DNA of 5,706 bases, taken from Azonexus sp. (GTDB lineage: Bacteria > Pseudomonadota > Gammaproteobacteria > Burkholderiales > Rhodocyclaceae). The notes under the pieces were generated by a model. That model ran no database searches. It had not been told where the DNA came from and saw nothing but the letters and a program-made list of their open reading frames with translations. Numbering within the stretch: the stretch's first letter is position 1; each line of letters begins with the position of its first letter. Made by a program: the position numbers and the translations under genes. The DNA lies in the NCBI GenBank assembly GCA_030697085.1, contig JAUYQT010000659.1, positions 1-5,706 on the forward strand. The letters are read 5' to 3'. Of this stretch, positions 1 to 5,706 are shown one piece after another.

Positions 1-1242
1 GCCCTCCCAAACGCCTCAGCCTTCCTTTGCCGGGAAGCCGTTTTTGACCGTCACAACCGGCTCGCCGGCCGTCTATTTCGCCTGCAAAACTCCAGTGCTC
101 AGGCCAATGCCGACCCCGCCAGGCAGCGCCTGTTCGATCAAGCCCTGCTCGACACCTTAAATGCCAGCCGGGATGCCTGGAATACCAGCCTGGCTTTTAT
201 TCCGCTCAGTTCATCCAGTCTCGAACTCGCTGCGGTCGACCGCTTAAAAACGGCCAATTTAGTCTTGTTGGTGCAACTTGCCGCCAACGCCGATCCCGAT
301 CAACTGGTTTTACGCCTGGCCACCCTGCGCCAACGTGGCCTGACGATCGGAATTTTTCGCCAGCCGGGGCACCCGGCATTCACCCCGGCGATTGCCTTTG
401 CCGATTACGGCTGCATTGATATCGGCGCCAATGAGGCAAATACGATTCGTGACTTTTCAGCGGCCTTTCGCGCTACCGGACATGAGCAAGCAAGGCTTTT
501 GTTGGGCGCCAATATCGATACGCTGGACGAACAACGTTTCTGTCATCAATGGCACTTCGACTATTTTCACGGCCAATTCGCCTCGAGCTGCCCGAAACGC
601 CCCAACGAAGCCACGGCCGATCCGCACAAAGTGCTCTTGCTTCACCTGCTGCGCCTCGTTCAGGGCGATGCTGAAACGGCAGAAATTGTCACCGCCATGA
701 AGCAGGACCCGCTGCTCACTTTCCGCATCCTGCGCTACCTCAACTCACCGGCGCTCGGCCTCAATCATCGCATCGACTCACTGGCCCAGGCGCTGGTCAT
801 TCTCGGTCGGCAGCGCCTCGCCCGCTGGATTTCCGTGCTTCTTTTTTCGGTGCACGAGCCTAATTTCAGTGACTGGCTACTGGTCGAAAGTGCCCTGACC
901 CGCGGCCGTCTGATGGAAGTGCTGGGCGCCCAGTTGTACCCGAATGAGCCGCATGATCCACTCTTTCTGACCGGCATATTCTCCTGTCTTGGCCGCTTGC
1001 TGCGTCGCCCACTGGCCGAATTGCTTGATGACATGCCTCTATCCGACAACGTTCGCGCTGCACTGCTCGAGGCACGCGGGCCTTACGCCAAGCTGCTCGC
1101 CATTGCCGAAGCGAGCGACGTTTTTGATCAGGCACGCATGGAAAGCACGGCGAAAGCCGTCGGCATTGATCCGGATACGCTGAACAGCGCCCTGCTCGCC
1201 GCTACTGCCTGGACCAGCGAAGTGACCGGGCACTGGGAATAA
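1..1242 (+). CDS. EAL-HDOD (YuxH-like) signalling protein, 5'-truncated by the window edge
   Basis: The frame is open from base 1 to a TAA at 1240-1242, giving 413 visible codons and no in-frame ATG before 265. The first visible residues (FLCREAVFDRHNRLAGRLFR) resemble the usual N-terminus of EAL-HDOD proteins, so only a few residues are probably missing. Codons ~10-195 form an EAL-like domain ending in FDYFHGQF, the counterpart of the family's FDyfQGyyF. The catalytic signature is eroded: no ExL at the start, no paired DD (the region reads TIGIFRQPG), and the usual KIDL is CIDI. It is therefore unlikely to hydrolyse cyclic-di-GMP. Codons ~205-400 are an HDOD domain (core VTAMKQDPLLTFRILRYLNS, then a conserved ALVILGRQRLARWI helix). 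HDOD domains lack the HD phosphohydrolase metal site and usually act as protein-interaction or signalling modules. No membrane segment is evident, so it is probably cytoplasmic. Its signal and partner cannot be told from the sequence. Confidence 0.88.
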   Translation, partial: ALPNASAFLCREAVFDRHNRLAGRLFRLQNSSAQANADPARQRLFDQALLDTLNASRDAWNTSLAFIPLSSSSLELAAVDRLKTANLVLLVQLAANADPDQLVLRLATLRQRGLTIGIFRQPGHPAFTPAIAFADYGCIDIGANEANTIRDFSAAFRATGHEQARLLLGANIDTLDEQRFCHQWHFDYFHGQFASSCPKRPNEATADPHKVLLLHLLRLVQGDAETAEIVTAMKQDPLLTFRILRYLNSPALGLNHRIDSLAQALVILGRQRLARWISVLLFSVHEPNFSDWLLVESALTRGRLMEVLGAQLYPNEPHDPLFLTGIFSCLGRLLRRPLAELLDDMPLSDNVRAALLEARGPYAKLLAIAEASDVFDQARMESTAKAVGIDPDTLNSALLAATAWTSEVTGHWE

Positions 1243-1244
1243 GT

Positions 1245-1271
1245 GACAAAATTCGACAAAACTTGATCAAG
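1245..1271. promoter_or_regulatory. Possible operator ahead of nosD: GACAAAA direct repeat plus CTTGATCAAG palindrome
   Basis: The 71-bp gap before nosD contains two exact GACAAAA copies (1245-1251 and 1255-1261) spaced 10 bp apart, one helical turn. A perfect 10-bp palindrome CTTGATCAAG follows at 1262-1271. TTGAT is the FNR/DNR half-site, but the consensus TTGAT-N4-ATCAA needs a 4-bp spacer; here the halves overlap, and the spaced reading TTGAT-CAAG-GTAAA matches only 3 of 5 in the right half. A regulator site is plausible given the nosD gene downstream, but it could be chance. I see no convincing -35/-10 pair. Confidence 0.22.
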
Positions 1272-1313
1272 GTAAATGCGGAAAACTGCAGCAACTGGCT
1301 AAATCCCGGTCCA

Positions 1314-2549
1314 ATGAACCGCCTCTATCTCACTTTCCTGCTCATTTTCTGCCCGGCCGCAGCAGCTCAGGCCGCGCTGCCACTCCAACCGTGGTTCGAT
1401 ACGGCCTTACCCGGCGCCATCATTCGTCTACCGCCCGGCATTTATCAAGGCCCCGCCGTGATCAACAAGCCACTGACGCTGGAAGGCGAAGGCAAGGTGA
1501 TTATTGACGCCGGCGGCCACGGCACAGTGCTTACCGTACTGGCCAACAATGTCACGTTGCGTGGCCTGACCTTGCGCGGTAGCGGCGATTCGCATGACAA
1601 AATCGACAGCGGCCTGATGGCGGAAGGCCATCACCTGCTGATCGAAAACAACATCGTCGAAGATGTGCTGTTCGGCATATCACTGCACAAATCCAACGAC
1701 AGCATCGTGCGCAATAATCGTATCCGTTCCCGCCCCGGTGATTCCGCCGACCGCGGCGACGGCCTGCGCCTCTGGTACAGCCTGCGTAACCTGATCGAGA
1801 ACAATGACATTGGCCAGATGCGTGACATCACAATCAGCAATTCACCGCAAACGCGCTTTATCGGCAATACCGTACGCGAAAGCCGGCGCGGTCTGAATTT
1901 TCTGTTCTCGCACCGATCGCTGGTCAAGGGCAATCGCTTTGAAAACAACTCGACCGGCATCGTTGCTTTGAACTCGGATGGCTTGATCATCCGCCGCAAT
2001 CGCATCGCGCACGCCATGGATGCTTCCGGCGCCGGCATTGCGCTCAAGGAAATTGCCTCGGCGCTGGTCATCGGCAACGAAATCATCCATTGTGCCCGCG
2101 GCATCATGGCCGATTCATCCTCCGATCCGACGGAGCGCATCATCTTCATCAACAACCTGATCGCCCACAACACCACCGGCATCTATTTTTACGGCGTCAA
2201 GGGCAGCCACATCACGATCAACAATACATTTCGCAGCAATTTATGGCCCGTGAGTATTGTGGCGGACGGCGACCCGATGGGCGACATTTGGCGGGGCAAT
2301 TACTGGGACAACTATGAAGGCTTCGATCTCAACCATGACGGCATCGGCGACCGTCCGCACGAGGTTTATGCTTACGCCGACCGAATCTGGATCGAGACGC
2401 CCGAAGCCAAGTTCTTCCGCAATTCGCCGGTGCTGGAACTTCTCGATTTCCTTGAACGCCTGGCCCCGTTCTCGCGGCCTAACCTGCTGCTCCGCGACAC
2501 CGAGCCGCGAATGACTCCGCTACCTTCAAGCATTACTCAAAGCTGGTAG
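1314..2549 (+). CDS. nosD: NosD-family periplasmic right-handed beta-helix protein (nitrous oxide reductase maturation type)
   Basis: This encodes a secreted protein of 411 residues. The ATG at 1314 is chosen because it begins a good signal peptide (MNRLYLTFLLIF, then an alanine-rich region with probable cleavage after AQA at residue 20). An in-frame TTG at 1263 would only add an unlikely 17-residue polar extension. Neither start has a clear Shine-Dalgarno sequence. Residues ~55-325 are repeated short beta-helix rungs rich in N-N-x-I/G-N-x-I patterns (LIENNIVED, IVRNNRIRS, RFIGNTV, LVKGNRFENN, LIIRRNRI). SRRGLNFLFSH matches a NosD-specific segment. GNYWDNYEG (from 328), an Asp-rich DxNxDGxGD loop (338-346) and the tail NSPVLELLDFLERL (from 370) are typical of the NosD C-terminus. 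Known NosD acts in the periplasm with the ABC components NosF and NosY in building the NosZ copper site. None of those partners is adjacent, so its role here could be canonical at a distance or that of a paralogue. It meets cysB tail to tail. Confidence 0.88.
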   Translation: MNRLYLTFLLIFCPAAAAQAALPLQPWFDTALPGAIIRLPPGIYQGPAVINKPLTLEGEGKVIIDAGGHGTVLTVLANNVTLRGLTLRGSGDSHDKIDSGLMAEGHHLLIENNIVEDVLFGISLHKSNDSIVRNNRIRSRPGDSADRGDGLRLWYSLRNLIENNDIGQMRDITISNSPQTRFIGNTVRESRRGLNFLFSHRSLVKGNRFENNSTGIVALNSDGLIIRRNRIAHAMDASGAGIALKEIASALVIGNEIIHCARGIMADSSSDPTERIIFINNLIAHNTTGIYFYGVKGSHITINNTFRSNLWPVSIVADGDPMGDIWRGNYWDNYEGFDLNHDGIGDRPHEVYAYADRIWIETPEAKFFRNSPVLELLDFLERLAPFSRPNLLLRDTEPRMTPLPSSITQSW

Positions 2550-3478
2550 CTCTCACCGCCGCCCTGCATTGCCATCTCGACCACCCGCCGGGTTAAATGC
2601 GGGGCAAATAGCGTGATTAGATCAAAATCATAACGCCGCAAATAAGTGCCTCGGCGCAAAGCAAGCCGGGTGATATTCGATTCAAAGAGATGGCTGGCGT
2701 CGAGCGCGACCAAACCGCTATCGCGCTGGGCATCGAAAGCCAGGGCAGAAATAATCCCCAGCCCAAGACCCAGACTGACGTAGGTTTTAATCACGTCGGC
2801 ATCAAGCGCGGTCAACGCGATATTTGGCTGCGTTCCGATCCGCTCGAAGGCCTTGTTAATCCGCGAACGGCCGGTGAAAGCCGTGTCGTAGGTGACCAGA
2901 GGCCATTTGACCAATTCATTGAGTGACAACGGCTGTGATTGCAAAATCGGGTGATTCTCGGGTGCTATGACGCAATGACTCCATTGGCGCACCGGCAAGG
3001 TCACCAGTTGCGGGTACTGATCCAGCGACTCCGTGGCGATGCCAATATCAGCCTCACCTGAAACCACCCATTCGGCAATCTGGATCGGACTGCCCTGATG
3101 CATCTCAAGTTTGACGGTCGGATGCTGGGCGACAAAATCACGGACCACAATCGGCAAAGCGTAGCGTGCCTGCGTATGCGTCGCCGCCAAAACCAGTCGC
3201 CCACTGTCGCCGGTGGCATACTCGGCACTGGCCCGTTTGAGATTTTCTGCCTCACTCAGAATGCGTTCGGCAATTCCCAGAACCACCTTGCCCGGTTCAG
3301 TCACTGCCGTAAACCGCTTGCCGCTACGCTCAAAGATAGATATCCCCAATTCCTCCTCCAGCAGCTTGACCTGCTTTGAAATACCCGGCTGCGAGGTATA
3401 AAGGGTTTCGGCGGCTTCGGAAACATTCAATCCCTGACGCTGGATTTCAACGATGTAACGCAGTTGCTGGAGTTTCAT
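2537..3478 (-). CDS. cysB: CysB-type LysR family transcriptional regulator of sulfur assimilation
   Basis: A complete 313-residue LysR-type regulator, about the usual CysB length (~324 in enterics). The N-terminal winged helix-turn-helix covers residues ~1-60 (MKLQQLRYIVEIQRQGLNVS, then EAAETLYTSQPGISKQV). KLLEEELGISIFERSGKR has the CysB/Cbl character. The effector-binding domain runs from ~90 to 300. Residues that contact sulfate in the Klebsiella CysB structure are present at the same numbers: T100, T102, Q103 (in AATHTQARY), T149 and T202. By family knowledge, CysB activates sulfate-uptake and reduction genes in response to N-acetylserine and is antagonised by sulfide or thiosulfate. Here it is divergent from the permease and sulfite reductase genes, its likely targets. 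The ATG at 3476-3478 fits the family N-terminus, but no Shine-Dalgarno is visible upstream; the repeat at 3480-3580 starts 2 bp from the start codon. Its TGA lies inside the end of nosD (13-bp overlap). Confidence 0.93.
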   Translation of the reverse strand: MKLQQLRYIVEIQRQGLNVSEAAETLYTSQPGISKQVKLLEEELGISIFERSGKRFTAVTEPGKVVLGIAERILSEAENLKRASAEYATGDSGRLVLAATHTQARYALPIVVRDFVAQHPTVKLEMHQGSPIQIAEWVVSGEADIGIATESLDQYPQLVTLPVRQWSHCVIAPENHPILQSQPLSLNELVKWPLVTYDTAFTGRSRINKAFERIGTQPNIALTALDADVIKTYVSLGLGLGIISALAFDAQRDSGLVALDASHLFESNITRLALRRGTYLRRYDFDLITLFAPHLTRRVVEMAMQGGGESYQL

Positions 3479-3479
3479 T

Positions 3480-3580
3480 TTAGTAGGGAGTAGGGAGTCG
3501 GAAGTAGGGAGTAGGGGAGTCGGAAGTAGGGAGCAGGAAGCTAAAAGCTAACAACTCCCCTACTACCAACTCCCTACTAA
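3480..3580. repeat. Nested inverted repeat around the purine-rich tandem repeat (potential large hairpin)
   Basis: Two perfect arm pairs are nested. TTAGTAGGGAGT at 3480-3491 pairs with ACTCCCTACTAA at 3569-3580 (12 bp). AGTAGGGGAGT at 3510-3520 pairs with ACTCCCCTACT at 3554-3564 (11 bp). The apex contains a small AGCT-AAA-AGCT palindrome at 3539-3549. The left arm is longer than the right because it holds extra copies of the repeat word, so the fold would have a bulge on the left side. In RNA either strand could fold; on the minus strand this would be the cysB 5' leader. It has no T-run, so it is not a typical intrinsic terminator. It could be a miniature repeat element or simply a fold-back of the minisatellite. 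Confidence 0.75.
3482..3538. repeat. Imperfect tandem repeat, 21-22 bp unit, about 2.6 copies
   Basis: Two near-identical units lie at 3482-3502 (21 bp) and 3503-3524 (22 bp, one extra G), followed by a partial third at 3525-3538. Each unit begins AGTAGGGAGTAGGG and ends AGTCGGA, and is itself built from smaller AGTAGGG / AGTCGGA words of about 7 bp. Purines dominate this strand almost completely. From general knowledge, similar GGGAGTCGG-type intergenic repeats occur at many dispersed sites in some proteobacteria and cyanobacteria. I do not recognise a named family here, and there is no coding potential. Confidence 0.85.
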
Positions 3581-3641
3581 TAACCAAAAGCTATACCAAT
3601 CTAACTCAATATTCTTTTTGTTTCAAATCGGCACTGATACG
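3581..3641 (+). promoter_or_regulatory. Probable promoter/operator region of the permease-cysI unit (boundaries uncertain)
   Basis: This stretch between the repeat and the permease gene is clearly richer in A and T than its surroundings. It holds TATACC (3592-3597) and TATTCT (3610-3615), each matching the -10 consensus at 4 of 6, but no good -35 at the right distance. ATA (3593-3595) and TAT (3610-3612) form a short interrupted inverted repeat of the loose kind bound by LysR-type regulators. With cysB divergent, a CysB site here is expected from family behaviour; CysB targets have poor consensus, so the sequence alone does not prove it. Confidence 0.3.
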
Positions 3642-3650
3642 ATGCGCGCC

Positions 3651-4427
3651 ATGGATTATCTCTATACCCTTTCCGGCTTTGCTGTTGGCGCCATTGTCGG
3701 CCTGACTGGCGTGGGTGGCGGCTCGCTGATGACACCACTTCTTGTGCTGGTCTTTGGCGTTCCTCCTGCAACTGCCGTTGGCACGGATCTGCTTTACGCC
3801 GCGCTGACCAAGGCCGGCGGCACCGTGGCACATGGCCGCAAGGGGCATATCGACTGGCAGATCACGCGCCGACTGGCGTTGGGCAGCATCCCGGCTGCCG
3901 CCATTACGCTCATCGTCCTTTCGCAGTTGCCGAAGGGCAACAACGTGATCGGCGAGATAATTTCGCATGGCCTCGGCTTTGCCCTGTTGCTCACCGCCAT
4001 CGCCATCCTTTTTGGCCGCAAGCTGCGCGATTACGCCGGCGAACATGAAGATTCCAAATTACGGCAGCACCACCTGGGCAAGATCACCATTACGGTCGGG
4101 GCCATCCTCGGCGTGCTGGTTACCATTTCATCCGTCGGCGCTGGGGCGCTGGGTGTGGCGGCGCTATTTTTCCTCTACCCCAAACTTTCGCCGGTGAGGA
4201 TTGTCGGATCTGACGTTGCACATGCCGTGCCGCTCACCCTCGTCGCCGGCCTCGGCCACTGGCTGCTCGGCGGGGTCGATTGGTCACTGCTGGGCAGTCT
4301 GTTGCTCGGCTCACTGCCCGGCATCTGGCTCGGCACTCAAGTTTCTGCCAAGGTTCCGGAGCACATTTTGCGCCGCATCCTGGCCGCCATGCTTGTCCTT
4401 ATCGGCAGCAAGCTGGTTTTTGCTTAA
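3651..4427 (+). CDS. TauE/SafE family membrane permease (putative sulfite / organosulfonate transporter)
   Basis: A polytopic inner-membrane protein of 258 residues, within the usual range for this family (formerly DUF81). It is mostly hydrophobic, with about eight probable membrane segments. The two-fold internal repeat is visible: GLTGVGGGSLMTPLL (17-31) with AVGTDLLYAA (42-51) in the first half, matched by ISSVGAGALGVAALF (159-173) with IVGSDVAHAV (184-193) in the second. Aspartates D46 and D188 are at equivalent places. The ATG at 3651 is preferred because family members usually begin just before this first membrane segment. An ATG at 3642 would add three residues, and neither has a clear ribosome binding site. 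Family members are credited with export of sulfite or sulfoacetate, or uptake of sulfur compounds. Position directly before a sulfite reductase gene and divergent from cysB supports a sulfur-oxyanion substrate, but the direction of transport cannot be read from sequence. Confidence 0.87.
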   Translation: MDYLYTLSGFAVGAIVGLTGVGGGSLMTPLLVLVFGVPPATAVGTDLLYAALTKAGGTVAHGRKGHIDWQITRRLALGSIPAAAITLIVLSQLPKGNNVIGEIISHGLGFALLLTAIAILFGRKLRDYAGEHEDSKLRQHHLGKITITVGAILGVLVTISSVGAGALGVAALFFLYPKLSPVRIVGSDVAHAVPLTLVAGLGHWLLGGVDWSLLGSLLLGSLPGIWLGTQVSAKVPEHILRRILAAMLVLIGSKLVFA

Positions 4428-4431
4428 GGAA
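4426..4431 (+). promoter_or_regulatory. Ribosome binding site of cysI overlapping the permease stop codon
   Basis: AAGGAA sits just before the ATG at 4437, and its first two A residues are the last two bases of the permease TAA stop (4425-4427). It is the only strong Shine-Dalgarno sequence in front of a gene in this window. Ribosomes finishing the permease would arrive directly on it, which suggests translational coupling. Confidence 0.8.
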
Positions 4432-4436
4432 GTTTC

Positions 4437-5706
4437 ATGTACAAATACGATGCCATTGACCGCCAGCTGATTACCGAGCGGGTCGAACAATTCCGTGATC
4501 AGGTACGCCGCTGGAAAGCCGGCGAGCTGAGCGATGACGAATTCCGCCCACTGCGCTTGCAGAACGGTCTATATATTCAGCGCCACGCGCCGATGTTCCG
4601 CATTGCCGTGCCTTACGCCATGATGAACAGCGCCCAGTTGCGCAAGCTGGCCTTTGTCGCCCGCACCTATGACAAGGGCTACGGCCACTTCACGACCCGG
4701 CACAACATGCAGTTCAACTGGCCGAAGGTTGAAGATTGCCCGGACATTCTGGCTCACCTTGCCGAAGTCGAGATGCACGCAATCCAGACCTCCGGCAACT
4801 GCATGCGCAACATCACGACCGACCAGTTTGCCGGCGTCGCTGCCGACGAACTGATCGACCCGCGCCCGCTGGCCGAGATTCTTCGCCAATGGACGACCTT
4901 TCACCCAGAGTTCGCCTTCCTGCCGCGCAAGTTCAAGATCGCCATTTCCGGGACTCAAGAAGACCGCGCCGTCACCTGGTTCCACGATATCGGCCTGCAT
5001 CTGCAGCAGCAGGACAGTCAGATTGGCTTCCGCGTCATCGTCGGTGGTGGCCTCGGCCGGACGCCGATTCGCGGTCAGGTCGTCCGTGAATTCCTGCCCT
5101 GGCAGGACATCCTGACCTATTGCGAAGCCGTCCTCCGGGTCTATAACCGTCAGGGCCGTCGCGACAACGCCTACAAGGCACGGATCAAGATTCTCGTGCA
5201 GGCACTCGGCGTTGAAGAATTCACCCGGCAGGTTGAAGCCGAATGGCTGCACATCAAGGATGGCCCGGCCACGTTGACCCAGGCGGAGTTCGACCGCGTT
5301 GCCGCGCACTTCACTGCGCCAGCTTACGAAAGCGCCATTGATGAAAGCGCCTTTGCCGACAAGTTGCAATCCGAAAAAGCCTTCGCCCGCTGGGTCGAGC
5401 GCAACACGCACCCGCACAAAATTGCTGGCTACAGCGCCGTCACTTTGTCGTTGAAACAGCCCGGTGTCGCCCCCGGTGACATTACCGATGCGCAAATGGA
5501 CAAGGTCGCTGATCTGGCCGACCAGTACAGTTTCGGCGAACTACGGATCAGCCATGAACAGAATGTCATCCTGGCTGATGTCAAAAAATCCGAGCTCTAC
5601 GCCGTCTGGCAAGCTGCCAGGGAAAACGGTCTGGCGACGCCGAACGTCGGTCTGCTGACCGGCATCATCTGTTGCCCGGGCGGCGATTTCTGCGACCTGG
5701 CCAATG
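4437..5706 (+). CDS. cysI: Nitrite/sulfite reductase, siroheme-4Fe-4S hemoprotein (CysI type), 3'-truncated by the window edge
   Basis: The reading frame runs uninterrupted from the ATG at 4437 to the window end, giving 423 residues; family members of this compact type run to roughly 550, so about a quarter is missing. The enzyme carries out the six-electron reduction of sulfite to sulfide (or nitrite to ammonia in related proteins) in the cytoplasm. Visible hallmarks are HFTTRHNMQFNWP (84-96) and TSGNCMRNITTD (118-129), with basic residues R88, R124, K165 and K167 matching the anion-binding Arg/Arg/Lys/Lys set of E. coli sulfite reductase. The first pair of cluster cysteines is the CX5C motif C413-PGGDF-C419; the second pair (CX3C, siroheme ligand) lies beyond the edge. 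The N-terminal half (to ~290) and the following segment are the two usual ferredoxin-like and siroheme-domain parts. The cysB and permease neighbours favour sulfite over nitrite as the substrate. It is probably co-transcribed with the permease. Confidence 0.92.
   Translation, partial: MYKYDAIDRQLITERVEQFRDQVRRWKAGELSDDEFRPLRLQNGLYIQRHAPMFRIAVPYAMMNSAQLRKLAFVARTYDKGYGHFTTRHNMQFNWPKVEDCPDILAHLAEVEMHAIQTSGNCMRNITTDQFAGVAADELIDPRPLAEILRQWTTFHPEFAFLPRKFKIAISGTQEDRAVTWFHDIGLHLQQQDSQIGFRVIVGGGLGRTPIRGQVVREFLPWQDILTYCEAVLRVYNRQGRRDNAYKARIKILVQALGVEEFTRQVEAEWLHIKDGPATLTQAEFDRVAAHFTAPAYESAIDESAFADKLQSEKAFARWVERNTHPHKIAGYSAVTLSLKQPGVAPGDITDAQMDKVADLADQYSFGELRISHEQNVILADVKKSELYAVWQAARENGLATPNVGLLTGIICCPGGDFCDLAN

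Noticed and set aside
1263..1313. TTG start giving a longer NosD
   Set aside because: It would place 17 polar residues ahead of a clear signal peptide and has no Shine-Dalgarno; the ATG at 1314 fits secretion.
1344..1355. Possible lipoprotein signal (LIFC) in NosD
   Set aside because: The residue before Cys is Phe, which the lipobox does not allow; a signal peptidase I site (AQA) follows.
1631..2182. 183-codon open frame on the minus strand opposite nosD
   Set aside because: It is low in recognisable motifs, rich in Arg, Ser and Met as expected from antisense reading, and sits inside a clear NosD frame.
3480..3580. CRISPR array or intrinsic terminator in the cysB-permease gap
   Set aside because: The repeats abut with no spacers of constant length, so it is not CRISPR. 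The hairpin has no T-run and lies in a divergent gap where no transcript should end.
3480..3600. sigma-70 promoter for cysB on the minus strand
   Set aside because: Scattered TTGTTA and TTGGTA words exist but none has a -10 match at 16-18 bp, so no promoter is called.
4569..5495. 308-codon open frame on the minus strand opposite cysI
   Set aside because: It lies wholly within the well-supported cysI frame, has no recognisable domain, and its composition is what the complement of a GC-rich gene gives. Treated as a shadow frame.

Overview
The window looks like a chromosomal segment of a Gram-negative proteobacterium with moderately high GC. The protein families and style (a 313-residue CysB, a compact nitrite/sulfite reductase downstream of a TauE/SafE permease, a proteobacterial-type NosD) suggest a betaproteobacterium, possibly of the Rhodocyclaceae (Dechloromonas/Azonexus-like). 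That placement is an inference from protein character, not from a marker gene.

Layout. Positions 1-1242 (+) hold most of a signalling protein of the EAL-HDOD (YuxH-like) type, open at the left edge; its EAL half appears to have lost the catalytic residues. After a 71-bp gap comes a secreted right-handed beta-helix protein of the NosD family (1314-2549, +), normally a maturation factor for nitrous oxide reductase. It converges on, and overlaps by 13 bp, a complete cysB-type LysR regulator (2537-3478, -). The 172-bp divergent gap between cysB and the next gene carries a tandem repeat of a GTAGGGAGT-type unit folded back on itself as a nested inverted repeat, followed by an AT-richer stretch that probably holds the promoter and operator. 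To the right are a TauE/SafE permease (3651-4427, +) and, 9 bp further on, the first 423 codons of a siroheme/4Fe-4S nitrite/sulfite reductase of the CysI type (4437 to the right edge, +).

How the genes work together. The right half reads as a sulfur-assimilation locus. CysB, with every ligand-contact residue I could check conserved, is transcribed away from a two-gene unit encoding a putative sulfite/organosulfonate permease and the enzyme that reduces sulfite to sulfide. The permease stop codon lies inside the ribosome binding site of the reductase, so the two are probably translationally coupled. The left half (EAL-HDOD and nosD) has no obvious link to sulfur metabolism. The nosD gene is notable because no nosZ, nosF, nosY or nosL neighbour is visible. 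No tRNA, rRNA, CRISPR, transposase or phage gene is seen, and no stretch over 300 bp lacks a gene.
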